NCBI GenBank assembly: GCA_018303645.1 | Contig: JAGVXR010000075.1 | Span: forward strand, 1-8,045 | Reading direction: 5' to 3' | Length of the DNA stretch: 8,045 nucleotides | Origin: Candidatus Woesearchaeota archaeon | GTDB lineage: Archaea > Nanobdellota > Nanobdellia > Woesearchaeales > GW2011-AR4 | Shown here: in pieces, positions 1 to 5,942 of the stretch | How the letters are laid out: the number at the start of each line of letters is the position of its first letter | Position numbering within the stretch: the stretch's first letter is position 1 | Notes under the pieces: model-generated | Databases searched by the model: none | The model's input: only the letters and a program-made list of their open reading frames with translations | What the model was told of the DNA's origin: nothing | Made by a program: the position numbers and the translations under genes

Positions 1-1
1 C

Positions 2-1312
2 TCTAAAAATAACTGTGAAAATGAATGTGATTTATTATTCTCTGCCTCAGGAGACAACCTTCAAGGCAGTTATAAAGGATATGCTTTGGATGTTGGCAGC
101 CTGCAGTTCAAGGATTTGAACAAGGATATTGACAAGCACAGGAGCTTCCAGTGCAGATTTGACCCAAGCCCGAATGTCCTTGACAACAATCCGATAACCA
201 CAAGGTATTTCAGGGTTAGGGCAAGGTATAATTATTTGCTTGAAAACTCAGTGTCAGTGGCTGTAACAGAGCCTCTTCAGCCAGTACTGTCAACCGCGCC
301 AAGCGACATAACTAAACTTTCAACAGAAATCGGGCCAGGGCATGCATTGTGGTTTGATGGCTTTAGCACGGATTTGATATCTGCAATTTCATTAGTGGAA
401 ACGCAATGGAGACATTGCTGCGCAGAGAGCGGAAAGAACAAAGCAAGTAGCTGCAAGCCAAGTGAAGACACATCCTGCGGAGCTGACAGGATTTTAACTA
501 GTTATGCTGCCAGCAAAGCTGGTTATTACAGCATCGGCATGATGCAAGTACAAGCAAATCCCGCCAATCAAGAGCTAGCTAAACCGCCCATATGCAAGCC
601 AGGGCAAACAATATACGACAAAGAGTGCAACATACTGGTTGGAATAAAGATTTTGAAAGATAATTATGAAAAGTATAAAAATGGAATCAGCGCAAAAACA
701 CTTGAGCAATTCTGCCCTCAAAACCAGTATCCAGACAGGTATGCAAAATATATAAAATATAGGAATGATTATGCTGCAATCAGGGCTTATAACGGATGGG
801 GCTGCAGGCCTGAAGCAGGATGCCAGAAGGCATGCGAAAACTCAAAAAATCCGCCTGCATGCATACAAAACTGCGTTGACGGAACTGTAAGCTATGTTGA
901 AAAAGTAAAAGACAAGGCAAGCGGAATAAAAGGAGGAACTATTGTTGACAAAAGCGGGATACAAGGCATATTGGCAAGCGAGGATGTGCAGTCCGTCAGA
1001 GACGAAGCAGAGGCTTATTACCAGAAGCCTTCTCCACCTGGCAACATACAAGCCAAACAAAATGAAGGGACACCGATGACTATTACAATCTCCTGGACAA
1101 AATCCTCAAGCGCGAATGTAGCCAGCTATTCTGTGTCAAGGGACTCTGACGGAGAGCCGATAAGAAATGTGTGTGATAAAACTAAGGAAGACGTTAGTTG
1201 CGTAGATTCCACAGGCGACTTAATAAGCGGCAGAAAGTACAGGTATTTTGTTACAGCATACGATAACAATGGCGAATACGGCGAAGGAGCATATGAAATT
1301 TTGATTGTCTAA
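2..1312 (+). CDS. Secreted lytic transglycosylase-like (SLT) protein with C-terminal fibronectin-III domain, 5'-partial
   Basis: The frame is open from the window edge to TAA at 1310-1312. The first possible start, TTG at 86, lies inside conserved sequence with no ribosome site, so the true start is upstream. Residues here are counted from that TTG. Residues 1-62, plus the codons before it, form a beta domain resembling the C-terminal domain of the lipoproteins downstream. Residues about 93-245 look like an SLT/goose-lysozyme fold: catalytic Glu candidate E105 in SLVETQW, GMMQVQ at 151-156, the 'CNILVGIKIL' helix at 181-190 and AYNGWG at 234-239. Residues about 315-408 are a fibronectin-III domain starting PSPPGNI and ending in the Y-F-V-T-A-Y-D strand. 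About 15 Cys suggest disulfides and an extracellular location. In bacteria such domains cleave the MurNAc-GlcNAc bond of peptidoglycan. Archaea lack murein, so the target here could be bacterial walls or another glycan. The domain calls are by eye and activity is inferred. Confidence 0.8.
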   Translation, partial: SKNNCENECDLLFSASGDNLQGSYKGYALDVGSLQFKDLNKDIDKHRSFQCRFDPSPNVLDNNPITTRYFRVRARYNYLLENSVSVAVTEPLQPVLSTAPSDITKLSTEIGPGHALWFDGFSTDLISAISLVETQWRHCCAESGKNKASSCKPSEDTSCGADRILTSYAASKAGYYSIGMMQVQANPANQELAKPPICKPGQTIYDKECNILVGIKILKDNYEKYKNGISAKTLEQFCPQNQYPDRYAKYIKYRNDYAAIRAYNGWGCRPEAGCQKACENSKNPPACIQNCVDGTVSYVEKVKDKASGIKGGTIVDKSGIQGILASEDVQSVRDEAEAYYQKPSPPGNIQAKQNEGTPMTITISWTKSSSANVASYSVSRDSDGEPIRNVCDKTKEDVSCVDSTGDLISGRKYRYFVTAYDNNGEYGEGAYEILIV

Positions 1313-1314
1313 GA

Positions 1315-2325
1315 ATGAAAATCAATAAACTATTTTTAACCATATTCATTTTACTGCTTGTAGCAGGCTGCGGCACATCATCCACAACAGCAAAAAAAGA
1401 CATAGACTTGCGTGTGGGAGCTGAAGGGCTAAAAATAGAATTCCTGAAAAACACGCCTCCTGCAAAAATATTTGAGGAAAGCGTATTTCCTGTCATAGTA
1501 AAGGTAAAAAACAACGGCGCTTACAGCATAAAAGACAATGAGGCGGCAGTGTTCTCCTTAGGCGTTGAGAAGGACTACACAAAAAAAGTCAGCCTGCTTG
1601 CTGCCGGAAGAGTGCAATCTTTTGACAAAGGCAATGCAGCATTATTCAAGCTGGAGGGCAAGACAAAAATAAACCCAAAAGGAGAGGAGCAGGTAATCAG
1701 CTACAACGTTCAGGCAGGCAGAATCGATCCCCAAAGTGAAGCCCACCAGTCAAATATAATTGCAACAGTGTGCTATCCTTATGAAAGTGTACTGGAAAGC
1801 TCTGTCTGCATTGATACTGATGTGGGCAATCTGCGCCCGAGCAAGAAAGTGTGCAAGTCGCAAGACTTGATTTTCAGCAATGGGCAGGGAGCGCCTGTTG
1901 CCGTTACCAAGATAGAGACAAATATGCTGCCGACTTTGGCTGAGGGGCAGAATGAACTGTCGGGAAAAATAAGCCCGCAGTTCCTGGTATTTGTTGAAAA
2001 CAGGGGGCAGGGCACTGTAATAAGAAAAGAGTCTGTCACAGAATTCTGCACAAAAAGCGAAACAAGCCATGCAAATTTAAACATAGTGTATGCTGATGTT
2101 TACCTGGCAGGGCAAAAACTCGGATGCCAGCTTGAGGCAAAGCAAGGAGTCAACGAGCCAGCGCATATCAAACTTCTTGACAAAAAAGATATAATAAGGT
2201 GCGTTTTTAAGGAGGGCATTGAGGTTTCAAGGGACACTTATTTATCGCCACTGAAAGTTGTGCTGAAATATGGCTACACGCAGTCAATATCCGCCAATTA
2301 TTTCATACAAAAAACAGCGAGATGA
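1315..2325 (+). CDS. Envelope lipoprotein with two tandem Ig-like beta domains (paralog 1)
   Basis: This is a 336-residue protein I cannot assign to a named family. It starts with a short basic stretch, a hydrophobic segment (residues 6-18) and a lipobox LVAG|C19, so the mature protein should be lipid-anchored outside the cell. Two beta-rich domains follow. The first (about 30-200) carries GAEGLKIEFL, NTPPAK, VKNNG and the pair ATVCYPY (150-156) / SVCID (163-167), then GAPVAV (192-197). The second (about 220-332) carries FLVFVENRGQG, two Cys (C271, C296) and a terminal Y-x-Y strand KVVLKYGY (314-321). ATG at 1315 lies 2 nt after the stop of the SLT gene with no good ribosome site, which points to one transcript and translational coupling. 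The same layout recurs in the next two genes. A structural or substrate-binding surface role is inferred from architecture only. Confidence 0.85.
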   Translation: MKINKLFLTIFILLLVAGCGTSSTTAKKDIDLRVGAEGLKIEFLKNTPPAKIFEESVFPVIVKVKNNGAYSIKDNEAAVFSLGVEKDYTKKVSLLAAGRVQSFDKGNAALFKLEGKTKINPKGEEQVISYNVQAGRIDPQSEAHQSNIIATVCYPYESVLESSVCIDTDVGNLRPSKKVCKSQDLIFSNGQGAPVAVTKIETNMLPTLAEGQNELSGKISPQFLVFVENRGQGTVIRKESVTEFCTKSETSHANLNIVYADVYLAGQKLGCQLEAKQGVNEPAHIKLLDKKDIIRCVFKEGIEVSRDTYLSPLKVVLKYGYTQSISANYFIQKTAR

Positions 2326-2365
2326 CAATCTTTATATACAAAAAGCCAAATAGGAAAATACAAAA
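2326..2365 (+). promoter_or_regulatory. Archaeal TATA promoter of the second lipoprotein gene
   Basis: The TATA element tttatata at 2331-2338 begins 5 nt after the preceding stop codon. Its centre is about 31 nt before the ATG at 2366, which predicts a start site around 2360 and a nearly leaderless mRNA. No GGAGG-type site is present. The 10-mer ctttatatac is shared exactly with the promoter of the third lipoprotein gene. Confidence 0.6.
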
Positions 2366-2854
2366 ATGAAGAATATACATGTTTTTGCGCTGATAATTTT
2401 ATTGCTTGCTGCGATTTCGGCATGCAGCGGCAAAAAAGACGCAACAAAATCAATAGAGGGAATAAGGACAGGGACTGAAGGATTGTCTGTGAGCTTTCTT
2501 CCGAATAACCCGCCGGCAAAAGTCATTGTTGAAGAGGGAATAGGCTCTGATAAAAATAATTTTGATGTTGTTTTAGACTTAAGAAACAAGGGTGCTCATC
2601 CAGAGCTTGGCGGAGTTGAATCAGGCATGAATGGAAGAGTATACTTAAGCGGCTTTGACCCAGGTATAGTTGTTTTTGACTCAGATCCTGTTATTAGTTT
2701 GCATGACAAGGCATTAGAGGGAAAGAGCACCATAAACCCAAATGGCGGCTCAGACTTGGTTACATTCAAACCAAAGGTAATAGCCGAAAAGCTGAATGGG
2801 AAAAATACGAGCCAATACTATTGGCAACAGCATGTTACACTTACCAAACCGTAG
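2366..2854 (+). CDS. 5' fragment of lipoprotein paralog 2 (signal peptide and first half of domain 1)
   Basis: This fragment is 162 residues if read literally. The N-terminus has a hydrophobic segment (5-19) and a lipobox Cys at residue 20. It matches paralog 1 through GTEGLSVSFL (36-45), NNPPAK (47-52) and a VVLDLRNKG strand, up to about residue 145. The last 15 or so residues, after the A5 run, are rich in Y, W and Q, match nothing in the paralogs and end at TAG 2852-2854. They look like out-of-frame read-through. If translated as it stands, it would be a lipid-anchored partial domain. Confidence 0.6.
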   Translation: MKNIHVFALIILLLAAISACSGKKDATKSIEGIRTGTEGLSVSFLPNNPPAKVIVEEGIGSDKNNFDVVLDLRNKGAHPELGGVESGMNGRVYLSGFDPGIVVFDSDPVISLHDKALEGKSTINPNGGSDLVTFKPKVIAEKLNGKNTSQYYWQQHVTLTKP

Positions 2855-3537
2855 CAGGACCTTCTGTCTGCATTGACCCAAACCCATATTCCACAGTAAA
2901 AGAGAAGAAGGTTTGCGAAGTCCAAGACATTACTTTGTCAAGCCAAGGCGCTCCAATAGCTATAGTAAAGATCAGCGAAGAGGCATTTGCGGCAAGAACT
3001 CAGTTTAGAATAACCGTAAAGAATGTTGGCAATGGCGATGTCATGGTTCCAGAAGTTGTGAGGCTCGATAAATGCAATCCATTAGTCGGTGCAAAGGTTT
3101 CAAGGGAGGATATTGACAAGGTGCACTTGTCTGAAGCCAGGATTGGCAATAAACGGCTGAAATGCGGCCCATTTGCAGAGCCAACTGGAGATACGGGCTT
3201 TATAAGGCTTATAAATGGCGAAGGCTCTGTAATTTGTGAACTTTCAAGCTCTGACTACGCCAAAACCAACACGCCTTATACAACCCCTTTTGAAATCATT
3301 TTAAGATATTCATACAGAACTACTGCAGAAAGAAAGCTGCAGATAATAAAAGAAAAGAGCCGTGTCGGGGAAACTGCCGGAATCAGCGATATCAACCAGC
3401 CAAGATCTTCAAACACACCATCCAGCGGAAGTCAATCTTCACCAAGCACATCATACGAAGGCATACCTACTACAACTGGGGAGACAGACATCTGCTTGTT
3501 TATAAAACCGGACGGAACTTGTCAAAATACAGATTAA
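2821..3537 (+). CDS. 3' fragment of lipoprotein paralog 2 (rest of domain 1, domain 2, Ser/Thr/Pro tail)
   Basis: The fragment can be read from TTG at 2821 (238 residues), but this TTG has no ribosome site and lies inside the conserved ATACY segment, so it is unlikely to be a real start. The frame is open well upstream. Visible elements are ATACYTY (2-8), SVCID (15-19), GAPIAI (43-48), FRITVKNVGNG (62-72), paired Cys C115 and C139, and the terminal strand IILRYSY (159-165). Beyond residue about 180 it has something the other two paralogs lack: a Ser/Thr/Pro-rich linker (about 194-221) and a short C-terminal piece with two Cys (C225, C234). The tail may be a flexible or glycosylated spacer. 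Confidence 0.6.
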   Translation: MATACYTYQTVAGPSVCIDPNPYSTVKEKKVCEVQDITLSSQGAPIAIVKISEEAFAARTQFRITVKNVGNGDVMVPEVVRLDKCNPLVGAKVSREDIDKVHLSEARIGNKRLKCGPFAEPTGDTGFIRLINGEGSVICELSSSDYAKTNTPYTTPFEIILRYSYRTTAERKLQIIKEKSRVGETAGISDINQPRSSNTPSSGSQSSPSTSYEGIPTTTGETDICLFIKPDGTCQNTD

Positions 3538-3606
3538 TCCTAATCAAACCAAAAACTTTATATACCAACATTAAAATAAATAGTTCATCAAAATAAAAGA
3601 GGCAAA
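3538..3606 (+). promoter_or_regulatory. Promoter and ribosome site of the third lipoprotein gene
   Basis: TATA element tttatata at 3557-3564 is preceded by an A-rich stretch (aaaaac). The expected transcript start is near 3586, leaving a leader of about 20 nt. That leader contains agagg at 3598-3602, 4 nt before ATG 3607, matching the archaeal anti-SD core. Unlike paralog 2, this gene therefore appears to use a leadered mRNA. Confidence 0.6.
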
Positions 3607-4617
3607 ATGAACAAGAGGTATTACATCATTGCATTGCTTGTATGCTTGATTCTTCTGGTTTCAGCCTGCAAAAGAAGCGGAGCAGCTACTGGTGGAGCCC
3701 CAAGAACGCCTTTCATAGGAGGAACAGCAGGCATTACAATGAATTTTGAGAAAGACAGCCCTCCTCCTGAAGTTACTGATGATGACTCATTCAGCTTTAA
3801 TGTAATCTTAAGGCTGAAGAATGATGGTGAGTTCAAAGTTGACAGAAACGACATGAAGCTTAATCTTGTTGGATTTGACCCAAATGACTTTGGCAAGGTT
3901 TTTGATGATATGAAAGACGGCCAGCCAGACGACACTCTGGAATCGCGGAAGAAGGACGCTGAAGGCAACATTGTGGAAGGCACAACAACATTCGTAACAT
4001 TCCCAAAAGGAGGGGACAGCTTCAGGCCTAGAAAATTCAGCGGCAATACCGAGTTTACTTTCAGGGCAGATGCATGCTATCACTATAAAACAGAAGCAAA
4101 TGCAAAGCTTTGCATTCTTAAGGACATGATTAACGTAAGGGACGATGCAATCTGCAAGCCCACTGCAAGCAGAGCCATTTACAGCTCTTCAGCCCCTGTC
4201 CAGGTTTCTAATTTCAGGCAGAGCGTTGTCGGGAAAGATAAAATAACATTCAGCTTTGACGTTGTTTTAAGCGGAAATTCCGATATATTCTGGAACAGGG
4301 ACGAGAACAAGCCAACAACATTTGACAATGGATGCCCTCGCGATCCAAGAACAAGAAGAGAGCGCGAAAACAGTGTTGGCATAGAGATAACAGAAATTCC
4401 AGCAGACCCTGTATTTTCAGACTTGAGCTGCGGGGGATTGGATGGCAGGAGCAAAGGCGTTGTCAAGCTTGTCAGCAACCGAAGAACAGTAACCTGCACA
4501 GTCAGCTTAGTCCAAGACAGGCTTGATTTGGAAAAGACCATGGGGATTAATGTATTCTACAATGTACTGGACAAGAAAGAAACAAAGGTATTGGTCAAGC
4601 ACCTGGCCGAAGGCTGA
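3607..4617 (+). CDS. Envelope lipoprotein with two tandem Ig-like beta domains (paralog 3)
   Basis: This 336-residue protein has a basic N-terminus (NKR), a hydrophobic segment (7-19) and a lipobox VSA|C21, so it is predicted to be an exported lipid-anchored surface protein. It keeps the family plan in more diverged form: AGITMNFEKDSPPP (41-54) for the opening strand, VILRLKNDG (66-74), GFDPND (89-94), RADACYHY (153-160), KLCI (167-170), SSAPVQV (194-200), Cys C275 and C297, and a terminal strand INVFYNV (314-320). GFDP is shared with paralog 2, and its last residues overlap the convergent RFC gene by 23 bp. Function is not known. The repeated occurrence beside an SLT protein suggests a structural part of the same surface assembly, which is inference. 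Confidence 0.85.
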   Translation: MNKRYYIIALLVCLILLVSACKRSGAATGGAPRTPFIGGTAGITMNFEKDSPPPEVTDDDSFSFNVILRLKNDGEFKVDRNDMKLNLVGFDPNDFGKVFDDMKDGQPDDTLESRKKDAEGNIVEGTTTFVTFPKGGDSFRPRKFSGNTEFTFRADACYHYKTEANAKLCILKDMINVRDDAICKPTASRAIYSSSAPVQVSNFRQSVVGKDKITFSFDVVLSGNSDIFWNRDENKPTTFDNGCPRDPRTRRERENSVGIEITEIPADPVFSDLSCGGLDGRSKGVVKLVSNRRTVTCTVSLVQDRLDLEKTMGINVFYNVLDKKETKVLVKHLAEG

Positions 4618-5569
4618 TTCCTGCCAAAGCAAACTGGCTCAGCAAAGCTTCCAACTGCACAAACTCGTCAGAGCCTTCTGTCATTCTGAATTCTATTTCG
4701 CCGCATTTCTCTATGAGCAGCATTTTTGACTTGTTGTCAACATTCAACTCCAAAATCTCCTTTTGTATCTGCTTTATTATGTCTATGCCGGCTAGCCCGT
4801 AGTTCAGCATCAGGCTCAGGAGCATGTTTCTCGATTCAATGAATTTGTTGCTTAATGCCAGCTCAAGAACCTCTCTTATCTCTTTCGGCTTTGCAACAGA
4901 TGCCATTGAGTGGACAAAATCCTCTGTAATATGGCTCGATATGGCAGCGCAACTCTGCAGAATATTTTCAAGCCTTCTGCAGTCACCTTCAGAAATTTCA
5001 TATAAAGCCTCTTTTGATTTTTCATCAATTTTTAATTTTTCGTCTTTTGCAATTTTATCAATGATTTCAATTATATCTTTTTTGTCCAATTGCCTGAACC
5101 TAAAGACTACGCACCTGCTCTGTATCGGCTCGATTATTTTTGAGGAGTAGTTTGCTGAAAGTACGAATCTGCAGTTTTGAGTGTAGTTCTCCATAGTCCT
5201 TCTCAATGCCTGCTGCGCTTCCCTTGTTAAGGCATCGCATTCATCTAAATAAATTATTTTGAAGGGAACATTTCCAATTGCCCTTGTCCTTGCGAAGTCC
5301 TTTACCTTGTTTCTTATGATGTCAATGCCCCTTTCATCTGACGCGTTTAATTCAAGAAAATTCTGCCTCCATACATCTTTGAAAAGCTTTTTAGCTATGA
5401 CTAAAGCCAAACTTGTCTTGCCAACTCCTGCAGGGCCTGCAAACAATAAATGCGGCAGGTTCTGCTGCTCGACAAATGCCTTTACTCTTTTGACTATTTC
5501 CTTCTGCCCTTTTATTTCAGAGAAATCACTTGGGCGATACTTCTCAGTCCACAGAGCATTGTCTTGCAT
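4595..5569 (-). CDS. rfcS: Replication factor C small subunit (clamp-loader AAA+ ATPase)
   Basis: Together with the RFC large subunit, this protein opens the PCNA ring and loads it on primer-template DNA using ATP. At 324 residues it has the usual family length. Visible in order: WTEKYRP (7-13), Walker A GPAGVGKT (45-52), NASDERG (75-81), Walker B LDECD (108-112), QQALRRTME (119-127), sensor 1 LSAN (137-140), the SRC arginine-finger motif (151-153), and GDCRR in the sensor-2/lid region (195-199), then the helical collar domain. Walker B has Cys where family members usually have Ala (DEAD), and the catalytic D and E are intact. No intein interrupts Walker A. ATG at 5569 sits directly before the conserved start, with a TATA-like tttttaaa about 35 nt upstream and no ribosome site. 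The 3' end overlaps the convergent lipoprotein gene. Confidence 0.97.
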   Translation of the reverse strand: MQDNALWTEKYRPSDFSEIKGQKEIVKRVKAFVEQQNLPHLLFAGPAGVGKTSLALVIAKKLFKDVWRQNFLELNASDERGIDIIRNKVKDFARTRAIGNVPFKIIYLDECDALTREAQQALRRTMENYTQNCRFVLSANYSSKIIEPIQSRCVVFRFRQLDKKDIIEIIDKIAKDEKLKIDEKSKEALYEISEGDCRRLENILQSCAAISSHITEDFVHSMASVAKPKEIREVLELALSNKFIESRNMLLSLMLNYGLAGIDIIKQIQKEILELNVDNKSKMLLIEKCGEIEFRMTEGSDEFVQLEALLSQFALAGISLRPGA

Positions 5570-5611
5570 TAAAACCCCAATCCAAAGAAAACAAAGCCGC
5601 TTTAAAAATGT
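5570..5611 (-). promoter_or_regulatory. Probable promoter of rfcS in the short gap after the PRC-barrel gene
   Basis: On the minus strand a TATA-like tttttaaa (plus-strand 5601-5608) lies about 35 nt before the rfcS ATG, predicting a leader of roughly 10 nt. The T run directly after the PRC-barrel stop codon (5612-5614) could also serve as a weak oligo-T terminator for that gene. Both readings are from pattern only. Confidence 0.4.
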
Positions 5612-5875
5612 TTAGATAATATCCTCTTCAGCCACAACCATGAAGTCGCCGACTGCAATCACTGCGCTGAATGGTATCAGAATATGCCCTTCCTTGTCCT
5701 TTTCAAGCTCAAGCTTTTCTGTGTAGGAAGTTGGGTTGTGAAGCACCATATGGATTAATTCGCCGCTTCTTGTCTCGAAAATTATGTCGCCTACCTCTCC
5801 AAACCTCTTTCCGGTCTTGCTTACAACTGTCTTGCCTATCAGCTGCTTTGAGAATTTCTTATCGTCTTCTGGCAT
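5612..5875 (-). CDS. PRC-barrel domain protein
   Basis: From the ATG at 5875 this is an 87-residue single-domain protein, the normal size for the small archaeal PRC-barrel proteins. The fold is seen in KQLIGKTVVSKTGKRFGEVGDII (10-32), the hydrophobic strand ELIHMVL (39-45), IPFSAVIAVGDFMVV (67-81) and a short acidic end. PRC barrels bind RNA or protein; in bacteria RimM uses one to bind ribosomal protein S19, and archaeal CdpB proteins use them in cell division. Which role applies here cannot be told. A TTG at 5902 would add nine residues, but the ATG has gaggg 5 nt upstream (minus strand, 5881-5885) and the extension looks unlike domain sequence, so I prefer the ATG. It lies 67 nt after the nuclease gene and has its own TATA box. 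Confidence 0.85.
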   Translation of the reverse strand: MPEDDKKFSKQLIGKTVVSKTGKRFGEVGDIIFETRSGELIHMVLHNPTSYTEKLELEKDKEGHILIPFSAVIAVGDFMVVAEEDII

Positions 5876-5942
5876 TTTCTTCCCTCTGTAGTTATTACTC
5901 AAGGATTGTAAGAGAAGTTATATTTAAATGTTTTTATTTTAG
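5876..5942 (-). promoter_or_regulatory. TATA promoter and ribosome site of the PRC-barrel gene
   Basis: On the minus strand tttaaata (plus-strand 5921-5928) predicts a start site near 5900. This leaves a leader of about 25 nt that ends in gaggg and then a 5-nt spacer before ATG 5875. The rest of the gap is A/T-rich without evident structure. Confidence 0.55.

Larger units (their letters stand above)
2366..3537 (+). pseudogene. Lipoprotein paralog 2, single gene split by a -1 frameshift
   Basis: Two overlapping reading frames together match the full architecture of the flanking lipoproteins. The first frame (2366-2854) gives the signal peptide, lipobox ISA|C20, the G-T-E-G-L / NNPPAK start and the INPNGG segment of domain 1. 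The second frame (readable well upstream of 2821) resumes with ILLATACYTYQT, SVCID, GAPIAI, the FRITVKNVGNG strand and the terminal LRYSY strand. In paralog 1, ATVCYPY...SVCID follows the same segment in one frame. The span is 1172 nt, one short of a multiple of three, and adding one A to the A5 run at 2801-2805 would restore about 390 residues. This may be a sequencing or assembly indel, a real mutation or programmed slippage. No canonical slippery heptamer is seen (the site reads g aaa aat). Confidence 0.75.

Noticed and set aside
86..88. TTG at 86 as the start of the SLT gene
   Set aside because: The frame is open back to the window edge and the upstream codons continue the same Cys-containing beta domain. 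There is no promoter, ribosome site or signal peptide at 86.
2800..2806. Canonical programmed -1 slippery heptamer in lipoprotein 2
   Set aside because: The site reads g aaa aat in frame, so the first base does not fit X XXY YYZ, and I see no strong stem just downstream. An indel at A5 is simpler, though slippage is not excluded.
4523..4729. Plus-strand frame across the lipoprotein 3/rfcS junction
   Set aside because: It is a shadow of two well-supported genes, with no promoter and atypical composition.
5412..5438. Intein at the RFC Walker A site
   Set aside because: Archaeal RFC genes often carry one, but GPAGVGKT is uninterrupted and the protein has normal length.
5876..5902. TTG start at 5902 for the PRC-barrel protein
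   Set aside because: The predicted transcript start is at about 5900, and the internal ATG at 5875 has a well-spaced gaggg.
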